NCBI GenBank assembly: GCA_934675695.1
Contig: CAKURN010000069.1
Location: forward strand, 1 to 7,203
Source of the DNA: an uncultured Candidatus Melainabacteria bacterium
GTDB taxonomy: Bacteria; Cyanobacteriota; Vampirovibrionia; Gastranaerophilales; Gastranaerophilaceae
Direction of reading: 5' to 3'
Length of the DNA: 7,203 nt
In this document: in pieces, positions 1 through 6,066 of the stretch
How the letters are laid out: every line of letters begins with the position of its first letter
How positions within the stretch are numbered: position 1 is the stretch's first letter
The notes under the pieces: generated by a model
The model's input: the letters and a program-made list of their open reading frames with translations, nothing else
The model's database searches: none
Told to the model about the DNA's origin: nothing
Made by a program: the position numbers and the translations under genes

Positions 1-1
1 C

Positions 2-7
2 TATACT
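2..7 (+). promoter_or_regulatory. Possible -10 element for the transglycosylase gene
   Basis: TATACT matches the sigma-70 -10 consensus at five of six positions. A matching -35 box would lie outside the window, so this cannot be confirmed. It would imply a leader of roughly 60 bases before the ATG at 76. That leader contains only a weak GGGT...ACCC pairing and no recognisable riboswitch. Confidence 0.2.
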
Positions 8-64
8 GAGTATCGAACATAGGGTTTTGCCTTTATTGGTTTTTTACCCGGTTAATAGAAAAAC

Positions 65-69
65 GAGGA
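65..69 (+). promoter_or_regulatory. Ribosome binding site of the transglycosylase gene
   Basis: GAGGA lies 6 bases before the ATG at 76 and 12 bases before a second in-frame ATG at 82. The spacing favours 76 as the start. Confidence 0.7.
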
Positions 70-75
70 TACAAT

Positions 76-579
76 ATGACAATGAAGCTAGTTAAAACTT
101 TGTTATTTGCTATTTGCGTTGCAATTATGCAAGTAAATGTCGCAGTTGCTACTCAAACAACACACCATGATACTAAAAAATTAATTGTAAAAACTGCTCA
201 CAAATTAGGCGTAGATCCTTATTTGGCTCTTAGTATCGCAAAAATTGAATCTAATTTTAATTCAAATGTAAAAAGTCCTGCAGGTGCAATAGGCTTGTAC
301 CAACTTACTCCATCAACTGCAAAAGTATTGGGAGTTAATCCTTATGTTGCAAGCGAAAACATCGAAGGCGGACTAAAGTACTACCAAATGTTGTACAAAA
401 GATACGGTTCTCTTGATTTGGCATTAGCTGCATACAACGCAGGCCCCGGTAATGTCAACAAATACAATGGTGTTCCTCCGTTTAGTGCAACGAAGAATTT
501 CATTCAAAACATCAAAAAAGAGTACGCAAGTTTTAAAGTTGATGATACAACAAAAGTTATTGTTTCTGATACATTGTAA
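76..579 (+). CDS. Exported lytic transglycosylase, SLT/GH23 family
   Basis: Predicted to cleave the MurNAc-GlcNAc bond of peptidoglycan with formation of 1,6-anhydro-MurNAc, acting outside the inner membrane. Residues 1-25 form a signal peptide (basic MTMKLVK, hydrophobic core, AVA before T26). The mature protein is essentially one Slt70-like lysozyme-fold domain, about residues 33-150. The expected motifs appear in order: the catalytic glutamate E58 in IAKIESNF, the GAIGLYQLTP block at 70-79 (family form GxxGLMQ), and AYNAGPGNV at 119-127. With 167 residues it is among the short members; no LysM or other wall-binding domain is seen, and the last 17 residues are a polar tail. The start is set by GAGGA 6 bases upstream. 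It is followed directly by its own terminator and so looks monocistronic. Similar small enzymes serve in wall turnover or, as VirB1-type proteins, open the wall for secretion machines; no secretion genes are present, so turnover is the simpler reading. Confidence 0.93.
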   Translation: MTMKLVKTLLFAICVAIMQVNVAVATQTTHHDTKKLIVKTAHKLGVDPYLALSIAKIESNFNSNVKSPAGAIGLYQLTPSTAKVLGVNPYVASENIEGGLKYYQMLYKRYGSLDLALAAYNAGPGNVNKYNGVPPFSATKNFIQNIKKEYASFKVDDTTKVIVSDTL

Positions 580-610
580 AAACCGATTTTATAATCGGTT
601 TTTTATTTTT
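579..610 (+). terminator. Intrinsic terminator after the transglycosylase gene
   Basis: AAAACCGATT (579-588) pairs perfectly with AATCGGTTTT (593-602) around a TTAT loop. A T-rich run continues to 610. The stem starts at the last base of the stop codon, so the message ends almost directly after the coding region. The A-rich 5' arm could let it work weakly from the other strand too. Confidence 0.88.
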
Positions 611-620
611 AAAAAAGTAC

Positions 621-651
621 TTGATTATTTTTTTTTATGTTGTATTATAAT
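621..651 (+). promoter_or_regulatory. Probable sigma-70 promoter of the tRNA-Gly gene
   Basis: A -35-like TTGATT (621-626) is followed by a perfect TATAAT at 646-651 with a 19-base gap. The overlapping TATTAT at 643-648 gives a 16-base gap. The T-rich spacer and the position 15 bases before the mature tRNA 5' end fit a tRNA promoter placed just after the previous terminator. Confidence 0.6.
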
Positions 652-665
652 TAAGCAAGCAATTT

Positions 666-740
666 GCGGGAGTAATTCAGTGGTAGAATGCTTCCTTGCC
701 AAGGAGGATGTCGCGAGTTCGAGCCTCGTCTCCCGCTCCA
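666..740 (+). tRNA. trnG: tRNA-Gly (anticodon GCC)
   Basis: Delivers glycine to GGC and GGT codons. The acceptor arm GCGGGAG (666-672) pairs with CTCCCGC (730-736), the discriminator is T737, and the CCA at 738-740 is encoded. A D arm with AGTGGTAGA is present. The anticodon stem CTTCC/GGAGG (691-695, 703-707, one G-U pair) encloses the loop TTGCCAA with GCC at 698-700. The T arm GCGAG/CTCGT encloses TTCGAGC. All arms are intact. It stands alone, not in a tRNA cluster. Confidence 0.96.
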
Positions 741-805
741 TAAAGAGAGTCAGCAATGGCTCTCTTTCTTGTTATATAGACTTCGGCTCTATCGCCTCTT
801 GCTTT
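739..805 (+). repeat. Two-hairpin direct repeat, copy 1
   Basis: The first of two related units; the other is at 865-930, offset by 125-126 bases. Shared blocks are CATAAAGAGA (739-748), TTGTTATATAGA (769-780) and TCTATCGCCTCTTGCTTT (788-805). Between them the copies differ in base but keep hairpins. The first hairpin pairs 742-751 with 758-767. The second pairs ATAGA (776-780) with TCTAT (788-792), closed inside by C781-G786 over a TTCG loop with C787 bulged. The unit overlaps the last two bases of the tRNA CCA. It could be a processed trailer or terminator-like element of the tRNA, or a copy of a dispersed repeat family; a single window cannot decide. Confidence 0.72.
742..770 (+). terminator. 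Possible weak terminator after tRNA-Gly
   Basis: AAAGAGAGTC (742-751) pairs with GGCTCTCTTT (758-767), including one G-T wobble, around a six-base loop. The following bases CTTGTTATAT are only moderately T-rich, so termination may be inefficient. The stem begins one base after the CCA and may instead guide 3' processing of the tRNA. It is also the first hairpin of repeat copy 1. Confidence 0.45.
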
Positions 806-864
806 GCACTATTTTATTTCTAAAATTCGTATTCACTCATTTAAGAACTAAAACATTTCTATTT

Positions 865-930
865 CATAAAGAGAAGTTAGAATTGACTCATTTTTGTTAT
901 ATAGATTTCAATTCTATCGCCTCTTGCTTT
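865..930 (+). repeat. Two-hairpin direct repeat, copy 2
   Basis: The second copy of the unit at 739-805, with CATAAAGAGA (865-874), TTGTTATATAGA (894-905) and TCTATCGCCTCTTGCTTT (913-930) all conserved exactly. The hairpin ATAGA/TCTAT (901-905, 913-917) is closed by T906-A911 over TTCA with T912 bulged. Copy 1 has C-G at the same closing pair, so the change is compensatory. The first hairpin is shorter here: AGTTA/TGACT (875-879, 884-888). A nine-base inverted repeat (TAGAATTGA 878-886, TCAATTCTA 908-916) offers an alternative fold. The copy ends 15 bases before the stop codon of the giant gene on the other strand, so it lies in that gene's 3' trailer as well. Confidence 0.72.
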
Positions 931-945
931 ATATAAAAAATATTT

Positions 946-3900
946 CTATTTATTTTTTGGAACAACAAGAAAATCATTATCCCCTTCTTTTAAAAGCTTA
1001 GTTGGATCAAGCCAACTATTACCTACTGAATTAACGTATGTTTTTTCTTGTGATAAGCTTCCAATAAAATCCAGTGTAATATCTTCATGTTCTAGATCAG
1101 AAATAGGAACTCTATTGTCAATAGAACAAAAATATACATTCGTATCTGAAGAATTTGTTATTTGTTTTGCTAGATTATTCATATATTTAAAGAAATTATC
1201 TCTAATTTTTATTTTGGTATCATCTGTTGTTTTTGTGTCTTTGTAATTTGAATTTAATTCTATATTATCTACAATAAGAGCAGGTTTTTCATCTACATTT
1301 GCCATAAATATTCTTGACATACCAACGACTTCGTCTGTTTCATCATACAATTCTACAACATTGTAAGAAGTATTTAAAAGGTATGCAGGAGTTGCATCTC
1401 CATTAACCCCTGTTCCAATTGCAGTACAGCAGCTTGTTTTGTTGCCTACAAACAAATCTTCTTGGGGATTTCTATCCCACATTTTGATTGTCATTTTTTG
1501 TCCATCAAGTTCAAATTCTACATCTTCAATGTCTGGATTTAGCCATTGTTCGTAGTCTATATTATTTTCAATAAATGCATTTTTTGTTTTTGCGTTTGTT
1601 TTTCCATAAATATTAGTTTCATCATTAATAAAATCTGTAAAATTGCCCAAGACAGATTCTCTTACAACAGTAGACAATTCGCTATCTGCTGTTTTTGTAC
1701 CTGACATTAACATTGCATTTTTTAATAGTATTCCATATATTTCTTTATCTGAGTAATTTTCTATATTTTTATATATATCAAGTATTTTTTCATTGATTTC
1801 TCTAATTTCAGGATTATTTTTTGTTCTTGAAATAAAATCTTCTGTTTTCATTTCAGATTCAAGATAATTAACTGCTTCTTGCAGTTCTTCTTCGCTCATA
1901 GTTCTCAATGATGTCACTTCTATCTGAGCGGTTTCTCTCATTGCTGCTTCTTGTGCCGTTGGTATATTTTCGCTATTTTTTAACAACAAATAAGAATATT
2001 CTTCATTTAATTTTATTTTGTCTTTTGGAATTTTTGACAATTCTTCTTTTGATATACCTGCAGATTTTAGTATTTCTTCTTGAATTTTTTGTTTAGCTGA
2101 AATCAAATCTACTTCGCCTTTTTCAGACATTTCATAGAGATTAGTTGTGTCAATTCCTGTTTTTTGATATATTTCAACAATTTGGCACAATTCTATTTTT
2201 TCTTTTGCGGTCAAATCTCTTGTTGTTTGTTCTTGTAAATTTTTTAGCTGAGTTTCGTTTAGTGGTTTTTTGTTTTTGTTTCTTTTTTCTATATAAGCTG
2301 TTTTTTCTTCTTCTGTGTATTGCGTTTTGCATTCTTTTGTAAGTTTAGACAAAAGTTCATAATTTTTATCAGATAAAGAATCCAAACCCATTAAAGCATG
2401 TGAAAATTTTGAAGTTCTTTTATCCATCATTTGGTTTAAAGTGTCGGTATCAATATATTTTAAGGCTCTTAGAATTTGCCCTATATGGTTAGAGAAAAAT
2501 TCAGTTATCTGTTTTTGTTGGTTATTTAATTCTTCATTAGACAATTCAGGATATTTTCCATCAATTTTAGTCGTAAAAGATATATCAATATTGCTCAAAT
2601 ACTGATTAGGGGTGTTCATTGCCAATTTGAATGTAGATGAGGACAATTTTTTGATAGATTCAACTAAATCATTTTCTTCCAGTCCGCTTTCTAATAGAGA
2701 TTTTCTCGTTGCAAATGTCATATCAGAAGGTTCTAGAATAGATAGAAGTTGTTGCTGGTATTTTCCTTGAGTAGCGTTTTCGATTTTTTTACTACAAGTA
2801 TCAGAATTTAAAAAATCACGCATAGCATTAGGTGTAGAATTAATTTCTTCCATTAATTTGTTGTATTCATCGGGGTTTCTTCCTGATTCTATTGCTTTTT
2901 TAACTTTGACACCATTTTTCAACAACTCAACAGTTCTTGTATATATTTCATTATCATTATACATAACAACTGATTTTGCACTAAAAGGGTCAAGCCCCTT
3001 TTTTGATAGCTCTATCAAATGATTTCTAGCACTATCTGGATATTTTACAAATTCTTTTGCAACCATTGGCGATAGACCGTTTTCTATGTAATAATCGTAC
3101 TGTTTTTTATCTCTTTCGTCTAAATTTGTAATTTGGTAAGAATCTTTTTCAGACAATCCGCTGTTAAGTAAATTTTTGTATGTTGAAATTTGTTCTTCGT
3201 TAAATTTTGATATTTTGCGAGCTACAAACGTATCCATTCCTGATGAAAGAAGACTTTGATATCTGGAATATCTAGCTTCATCGTATCTTGCAATTTCTAA
3301 CGCACCAAAGCTAGTGTCTCCGGTTGAAATTGCCTTTTCATATCTTTCGTATTTTTTATCATCCAATTTTGCAACATTCCAAGCTTCATAGCAATCGTTT
3401 CCATCTTCTATTAAATCAATGCAGCGTTGATATTGTGTACTGTTGCATTTTTTAATAATATCTAAAGACAAGAAATCTTCCATACCCATATCATGTAGAG
3501 TTTTGAATTTTTCAAATCCATCTTTATCTAATTTTAAAACTTCTTTTAGATTGCTTGTATCGCTACCTTTATCTAACAATTTTGTAAAATATTCGTATTC
3601 TTCGTCGCTTAATTCGCCCAATTTTAACAATTCATCACTTATTTCACCTTCTTCATCAATGATTTGTAATACTGTATTTAATCTTTCATTGGGCAATTTT
3701 GCAAATTTGCTTGCATCTTTTGCTTCCATTATATTGTTTTGTATTAAAAGAATAGCTTTTTTGTATTCTTCTTCTGTTAAATCATAAAAATAATCGAAGC
3801 TTTTACTATCTACATTCATTTTTGATAGTTCATTTTTTCTTTGATTTTTAATTTCAGAAGAAGTGTTTAAAGTATTATTTATCCCTCCCATAATCTCACT

Positions 3901-5952
3901 AGAATTGCTTCTATTTCCTGAAGTTTCTAAAAATCCCACTGCTTCTTCATTTGTGCTTAATTGAGTATTGATGCTAGCTTCATTGTTTCCATTGCTTAAA
4001 ACAACTTCACTTCCATCGTTTACAACAACTTCACTTTGCGTTGGATATTGAATTCTTTCTGTATAACTTCTTCGTCCTAAAAATACTTCATTATCGAGCC
4101 AATCTATTTGATGCATACTTACACCAGCTTGATTTGTTTGGTAATCAAACCCATTTTCACTAGTTGTATTGCTTGTCAAATTGTATCTAAATCTTATTGT
4201 TCTTGCGTTGTTTGTAGAATTTCCACTCGTCGAATCGACGACTAGATCTTCTTTATTATCCATATATTTTAAAATTTCTTTTGCATTAAAATCTCTTGCA
4301 ATTACATTTCCGTTTTCGTCTTGGTATTCTGTGTATTTTAGCCCTGTTTCTTCAGATTTTCTTTTTATAACTTTGCTTGTATTTTCAGGTGCAGCAGGAC
4401 CAGAAGCTAGTTGTATCGCTTCAAAACCAATACCTGCAATAGAACCGGTGATTGCACCTGATAGAGTATTTTCAAAAGAAGCATTAAGCCAGTCTTTGAA
4501 ATTTATTTCTTCTCCGTCTGCTGTAAGTAGATAGCTTGCTCCTCCGCCGACAAAAGTAGCACCGGCACCGGCAGCCCCGCCCGTTATACCACTTGTAAAT
4601 AGTCTTGTAGCTATTTGGGTTTTACTAGATGCATTTACGGCTAAATTGCTAAGACCCGCACCTAGTGTTGATTGCATACCAAAAGCTGCCCCACCTGCAG
4701 CAAGCGAAGCTGCTGTTGAAATAGCTATAGTCTTATTGAATCCTTCTAATGATAAATCTGAATTGTTTGAAATAATACTGTAGTACTTGTTTGCTTTTTC
4801 AAGGGCTTCATCATACCCATCATCGCCTTCTTTTAAAGAACCACTCGTAATTAGTTCATAGGCGGTTTTGTCTTCTTGCGTTAGAGTTATGTCATCAAGT
4901 CTGGTTGCAATGCCCTCTATTAGATAGTTGCCGCTTGTTGTTCCAACACCTAGTTCTAATGATATTGCTTCTGTGGTTAAAATGTTGCTTGCTGCTTGGT
5001 TTACGACTTTGCTTGAGATTGCATTGGTTAGCCCTTTTGCAGTGCCTAGAGTTGCTGTTTGAACGGCGGAACTCATAATACCTGTCGCTAAATCTTGTGC
5101 AAATTCAATCCCGCTGTAGCCATCTTTTTCAGTTAAACCGTCAATTGCTTGTGGAAGCATATACGCTGTTGTGCCTGCTCCAACACAGATTGCACCTGCT
5201 GCAAGCCACGAAATACCACCTGTAAAAATGCCGCTTGTAATAAGTCCTGTGATTGCAAGAGCGGAACTTACTCCAGAAATTGTGTCAACGACTTGTTTTT
5301 GACCTTTTTGGTATTTTGATGCTGTGTTTAAAAATTCAGATTTTGAAAAATCGACACTTCCATCAGTTAGAGAAGTTAGTTCTTCTTCGTTTAGTTTGTT
5401 TCCTGTAATGCCTTCATATACTTCATCTAGCGATACTTTGCCACTTTTTACTTTTTCAATTTGTTCTTTGTAGAAGTCGATTTCTTTTTGAAGTTTGTTT
5501 GAACTTGCACCTATTCCAAAAAGATTCTTAAAACCGTCCCAAAGCCCTGCAATTACGCCATTGTTTTCTTTTGCGGCTTTTAAATCGTTTTCTTGTGAGG
5601 AAATAAGATTTTCTAAAACAGAAATTAGGGCATTGCTTGTGCTTTCATCGAGTTGGGAAGAAAAAGAAACATTTTCACTCACTTCTTCAGTCGTTGTTTT
5701 TGTGCTTGAAACTTCTTCAGTGTCTTCATTTTGCCCAAGTTGAGAAATTGCATCAAGAATTTCAGTATCACCTTCAATTCCATATGCATCAGAAAGTGCT
5801 TGTGCGAAATCGGTTGCATTGATTGTTCCATTTTCACTCAAAGATTGCGAAAATAGTGAAGATAGCTCATCTTCGCTCACTTCTATGTTATTTTCTTGTA
5901 ATTTTTTAACCAAACTCCCGAAAGAGGCGGGTTTAATACTGTCACAAGTCAT
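946..5952 (-). CDS. Giant multidomain protein of unknown function, effector-like
   Basis: I do not recognise this 1668-residue protein. Seen in order: an acidic N-terminal module (1-75) with one degenerate EF-hand-like loop (SENGTINATDF); a Ser/Thr/Glu linker (76-105); a charged helical stretch likely to form a coiled coil (about 150-170); a Gly/Ala-rich hydrophobic module (221-518); a Ser/Asn/Thr-rich linker (about 570-700); eleven tandem 27-residue helical repeats (about 722-1023); a long charged helical region (1025-1440); and a compact C-terminal domain (about 1445-1640) with MWDRNPQEDLFVGNKTSCC. There is no signal peptide, so export, if any, is by a leaderless route; RTX repeats are absent. 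The start has AGG five bases upstream; the stop is TAG. The reading frame is unbroken over 5 kb, so it is under coding selection. The TPR gene lies 114 bases upstream on the same strand, with no clear promoter between. The layout of hydrophobic pre-domain, repeats and variable enzymatic tail recalls polymorphic toxins or host-directed effectors, but no immunity gene follows. Confidence 0.85.
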   Translation of the reverse strand: MTCDSIKPASFGSLVKKLQENNIEVSEDELSSLFSQSLSENGTINATDFAQALSDAYGIEGDTEILDAISQLGQNEDTEEVSSTKTTTEEVSENVSFSSQLDESTSNALISVLENLISSQENDLKAAKENNGVIAGLWDGFKNLFGIGASSNKLQKEIDFYKEQIEKVKSGKVSLDEVYEGITGNKLNEEELTSLTDGSVDFSKSEFLNTASKYQKGQKQVVDTISGVSSALAITGLITSGIFTGGISWLAAGAICVGAGTTAYMLPQAIDGLTEKDGYSGIEFAQDLATGIMSSAVQTATLGTAKGLTNAISSKVVNQAASNILTTEAISLELGVGTTSGNYLIEGIATRLDDITLTQEDKTAYELITSGSLKEGDDGYDEALEKANKYYSIISNNSDLSLEGFNKTIAISTAASLAAGGAAFGMQSTLGAGLSNLAVNASSKTQIATRLFTSGITGGAAGAGATFVGGGASYLLTADGEEINFKDWLNASFENTLSGAITGSIAGIGFEAIQLASGPAAPENTSKVIKRKSEETGLKYTEYQDENGNVIARDFNAKEILKYMDNKEDLVVDSTSGNSTNNARTIRFRYNLTSNTTSENGFDYQTNQAGVSMHQIDWLDNEVFLGRRSYTERIQYPTQSEVVVNDGSEVVLSNGNNEASINTQLSTNEEAVGFLETSGNRSNSSEIMGGINNTLNTSSEIKNQRKNELSKMNVDSKSFDYFYDLTEEEYKKAILLIQNNIMEAKDASKFAKLPNERLNTVLQIIDEEGEISDELLKLGELSDEEYEYFTKLLDKGSDTSNLKEVLKLDKDGFEKFKTLHDMGMEDFLSLDIIKKCNSTQYQRCIDLIEDGNDCYEAWNVAKLDDKKYERYEKAISTGDTSFGALEIARYDEARYSRYQSLLSSGMDTFVARKISKFNEEQISTYKNLLNSGLSEKDSYQITNLDERDKKQYDYYIENGLSPMVAKEFVKYPDSARNHLIELSKKGLDPFSAKSVVMYNDNEIYTRTVELLKNGVKVKKAIESGRNPDEYNKLMEEINSTPNAMRDFLNSDTCSKKIENATQGKYQQQLLSILEPSDMTFATRKSLLESGLEENDLVESIKKLSSSTFKLAMNTPNQYLSNIDISFTTKIDGKYPELSNEELNNQQKQITEFFSNHIGQILRALKYIDTDTLNQMMDKRTSKFSHALMGLDSLSDKNYELLSKLTKECKTQYTEEEKTAYIEKRNKNKKPLNETQLKNLQEQTTRDLTAKEKIELCQIVEIYQKTGIDTTNLYEMSEKGEVDLISAKQKIQEEILKSAGISKEELSKIPKDKIKLNEEYSYLLLKNSENIPTAQEAAMRETAQIEVTSLRTMSEEELQEAVNYLESEMKTEDFISRTKNNPEIREINEKILDIYKNIENYSDKEIYGILLKNAMLMSGTKTADSELSTVVRESVLGNFTDFINDETNIYGKTNAKTKNAFIENNIDYEQWLNPDIEDVEFELDGQKMTIKMWDRNPQEDLFVGNKTSCCTAIGTGVNGDATPAYLLNTSYNVVELYDETDEVVGMSRIFMANVDEKPALIVDNIELNSNYKDTKTTDDTKIKIRDNFFKYMNNLAKQITNSSDTNVYFCSIDNRVPISDLEHEDITLDFIGSLSQEKTYVNSVGNSWLDPTKLLKEGDNDFLVVPKNK
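1033..1620 (-). other. C-terminal domain with Cys-Cys motif (residues about 1445-1640)
   Basis: After 400 residues of charged helices the composition changes to mixed beta and turn. W1492, R1494 and P1496 are followed by F1501, G1503, N1504 and the adjacent pair C1508-C1509, then AIGTGVNG. A predicted strand-rich core follows: YLLNTSYNVVELYD, VVGMSRIF and ALIVDNIEL. C1609 (YFCSIDNR) and H1622 are further candidate active-site residues. From memory, unverified, W-x-R-x-P plus F-x-G-N-x-x-x-C-C with DNIE occurs at the end of other very large gut-bacterial proteins. A loose alternative is the G...NCVG region of PcfJ-like proteins. Catalysis by a cysteine is plausible but unproven. Confidence 0.5.
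2884..3789 (-). repeat. Tandem 27-residue helical repeats in the giant protein
   Basis: Residues about 722-1023 divide into roughly eleven units. Seven of those from residue 781 on are exactly 27 residues, and others are 26-28. The pattern is L-D-(D/E)-x-x-Y-x-x-Y-x-x-L-L-x-x-G-x-x-x-x-x-A-x-x-I-x-K. Clear examples start at 781, 836, 863, 890, 917, 944 and 971. The fixed glycine at unit position 16 probably caps a turn between two short helices, giving a solenoid. The DNA has diverged, so these are old repeats held by protein selection. They are not TPR (34), Sel1 (36 or more) or ankyrin (33) units. The YxxLLxxGLSxxxAxxIxK flavour is reminiscent of mTERF-type helical repeats, which I offer only as a lead. 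Confidence 0.72.
4399..5292 (-). other. Glycine/alanine-rich hydrophobic module (residues about 221-518)
   Basis: Several low-charge segments rich in Gly, Ala and Ser occur at about 223-265, 286-305, 405-440, 448-475 and 493-517. They show small-x3-small spacing, as in GGAAGAGATFVGGGAS. Charged helices separate them, notably 350-400. Such glycine-zipper stretches occur as pre-toxin or pore-forming parts of polymorphic toxins and in some membrane-inserting effectors. Whether they span a membrane, or pack as a soluble helical bundle until triggered, cannot be told from sequence. Confidence 0.55.
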
Positions 5953-5957
5953 ATTTG

Positions 5958-5960
5958 CCT
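5958..5960 (-). promoter_or_regulatory. Weak ribosome binding site of the giant gene
   Basis: On the minus strand the sequence TTAGGCAAAT precedes the ATG at 5952, with AGG five bases away. It is the only Shine-Dalgarno-like triplet near this start, which suggests modest translation. The 114-base gap to the TPR stop codon holds no convincing promoter or terminator. Confidence 0.45.
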
Positions 5961-6066
5961 AAATCAATTTTGTCCAATATTACAAGAACAAAATCGACAT
6001 CGTTAGCGTGAAACTTTAGAATTTTAAAGGTTTTTAGTAATTTTTGTTACAAAAGTTAATTTTATT

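Noticed and set aside
739..930. CRISPR-like or att-site reading of the two repeats
   Set aside because: There are only two units with long internal differences and no regular spacers, cas genes or integrase, and the second unit does not copy tRNA sequence.
452..936. Two overlapping + strand open frames covering the tRNA region
   Set aside because: They run through the end of the transglycosylase gene, its terminator, the tRNA and the repeats, with no ribosome binding site or protein-like composition.
4227..4241. Inverted repeat TCGTCG-AAT-CGACGA
   Set aside because: It is a perfect six-base palindrome but lies inside the coding sequence at VVDSTS codons, with no partner site; best treated as chance.
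1908..5822. Several + strand frames opposite the giant gene
   Set aside because: They are antisense shadows; their Phe/Leu/Ser-rich translations reflect the complement of Lys/Glu/Asp-rich codons in the minus-strand gene.
5917..5939. GC-rich CCCG/CGGG hairpin in the first codons of the giant gene
   Set aside because: The stem is only four certain pairs and its bases encode an ordinary KPASFG stretch; no T-run follows close enough for a terminator or attenuator.
6042..6054. Palindrome TTTTGTTACAAAA downstream of the TPR gene
   Set aside because: Five mostly A-T pairs with a three-base loop are too weak to call a terminator between the TPR gene and the giant gene.
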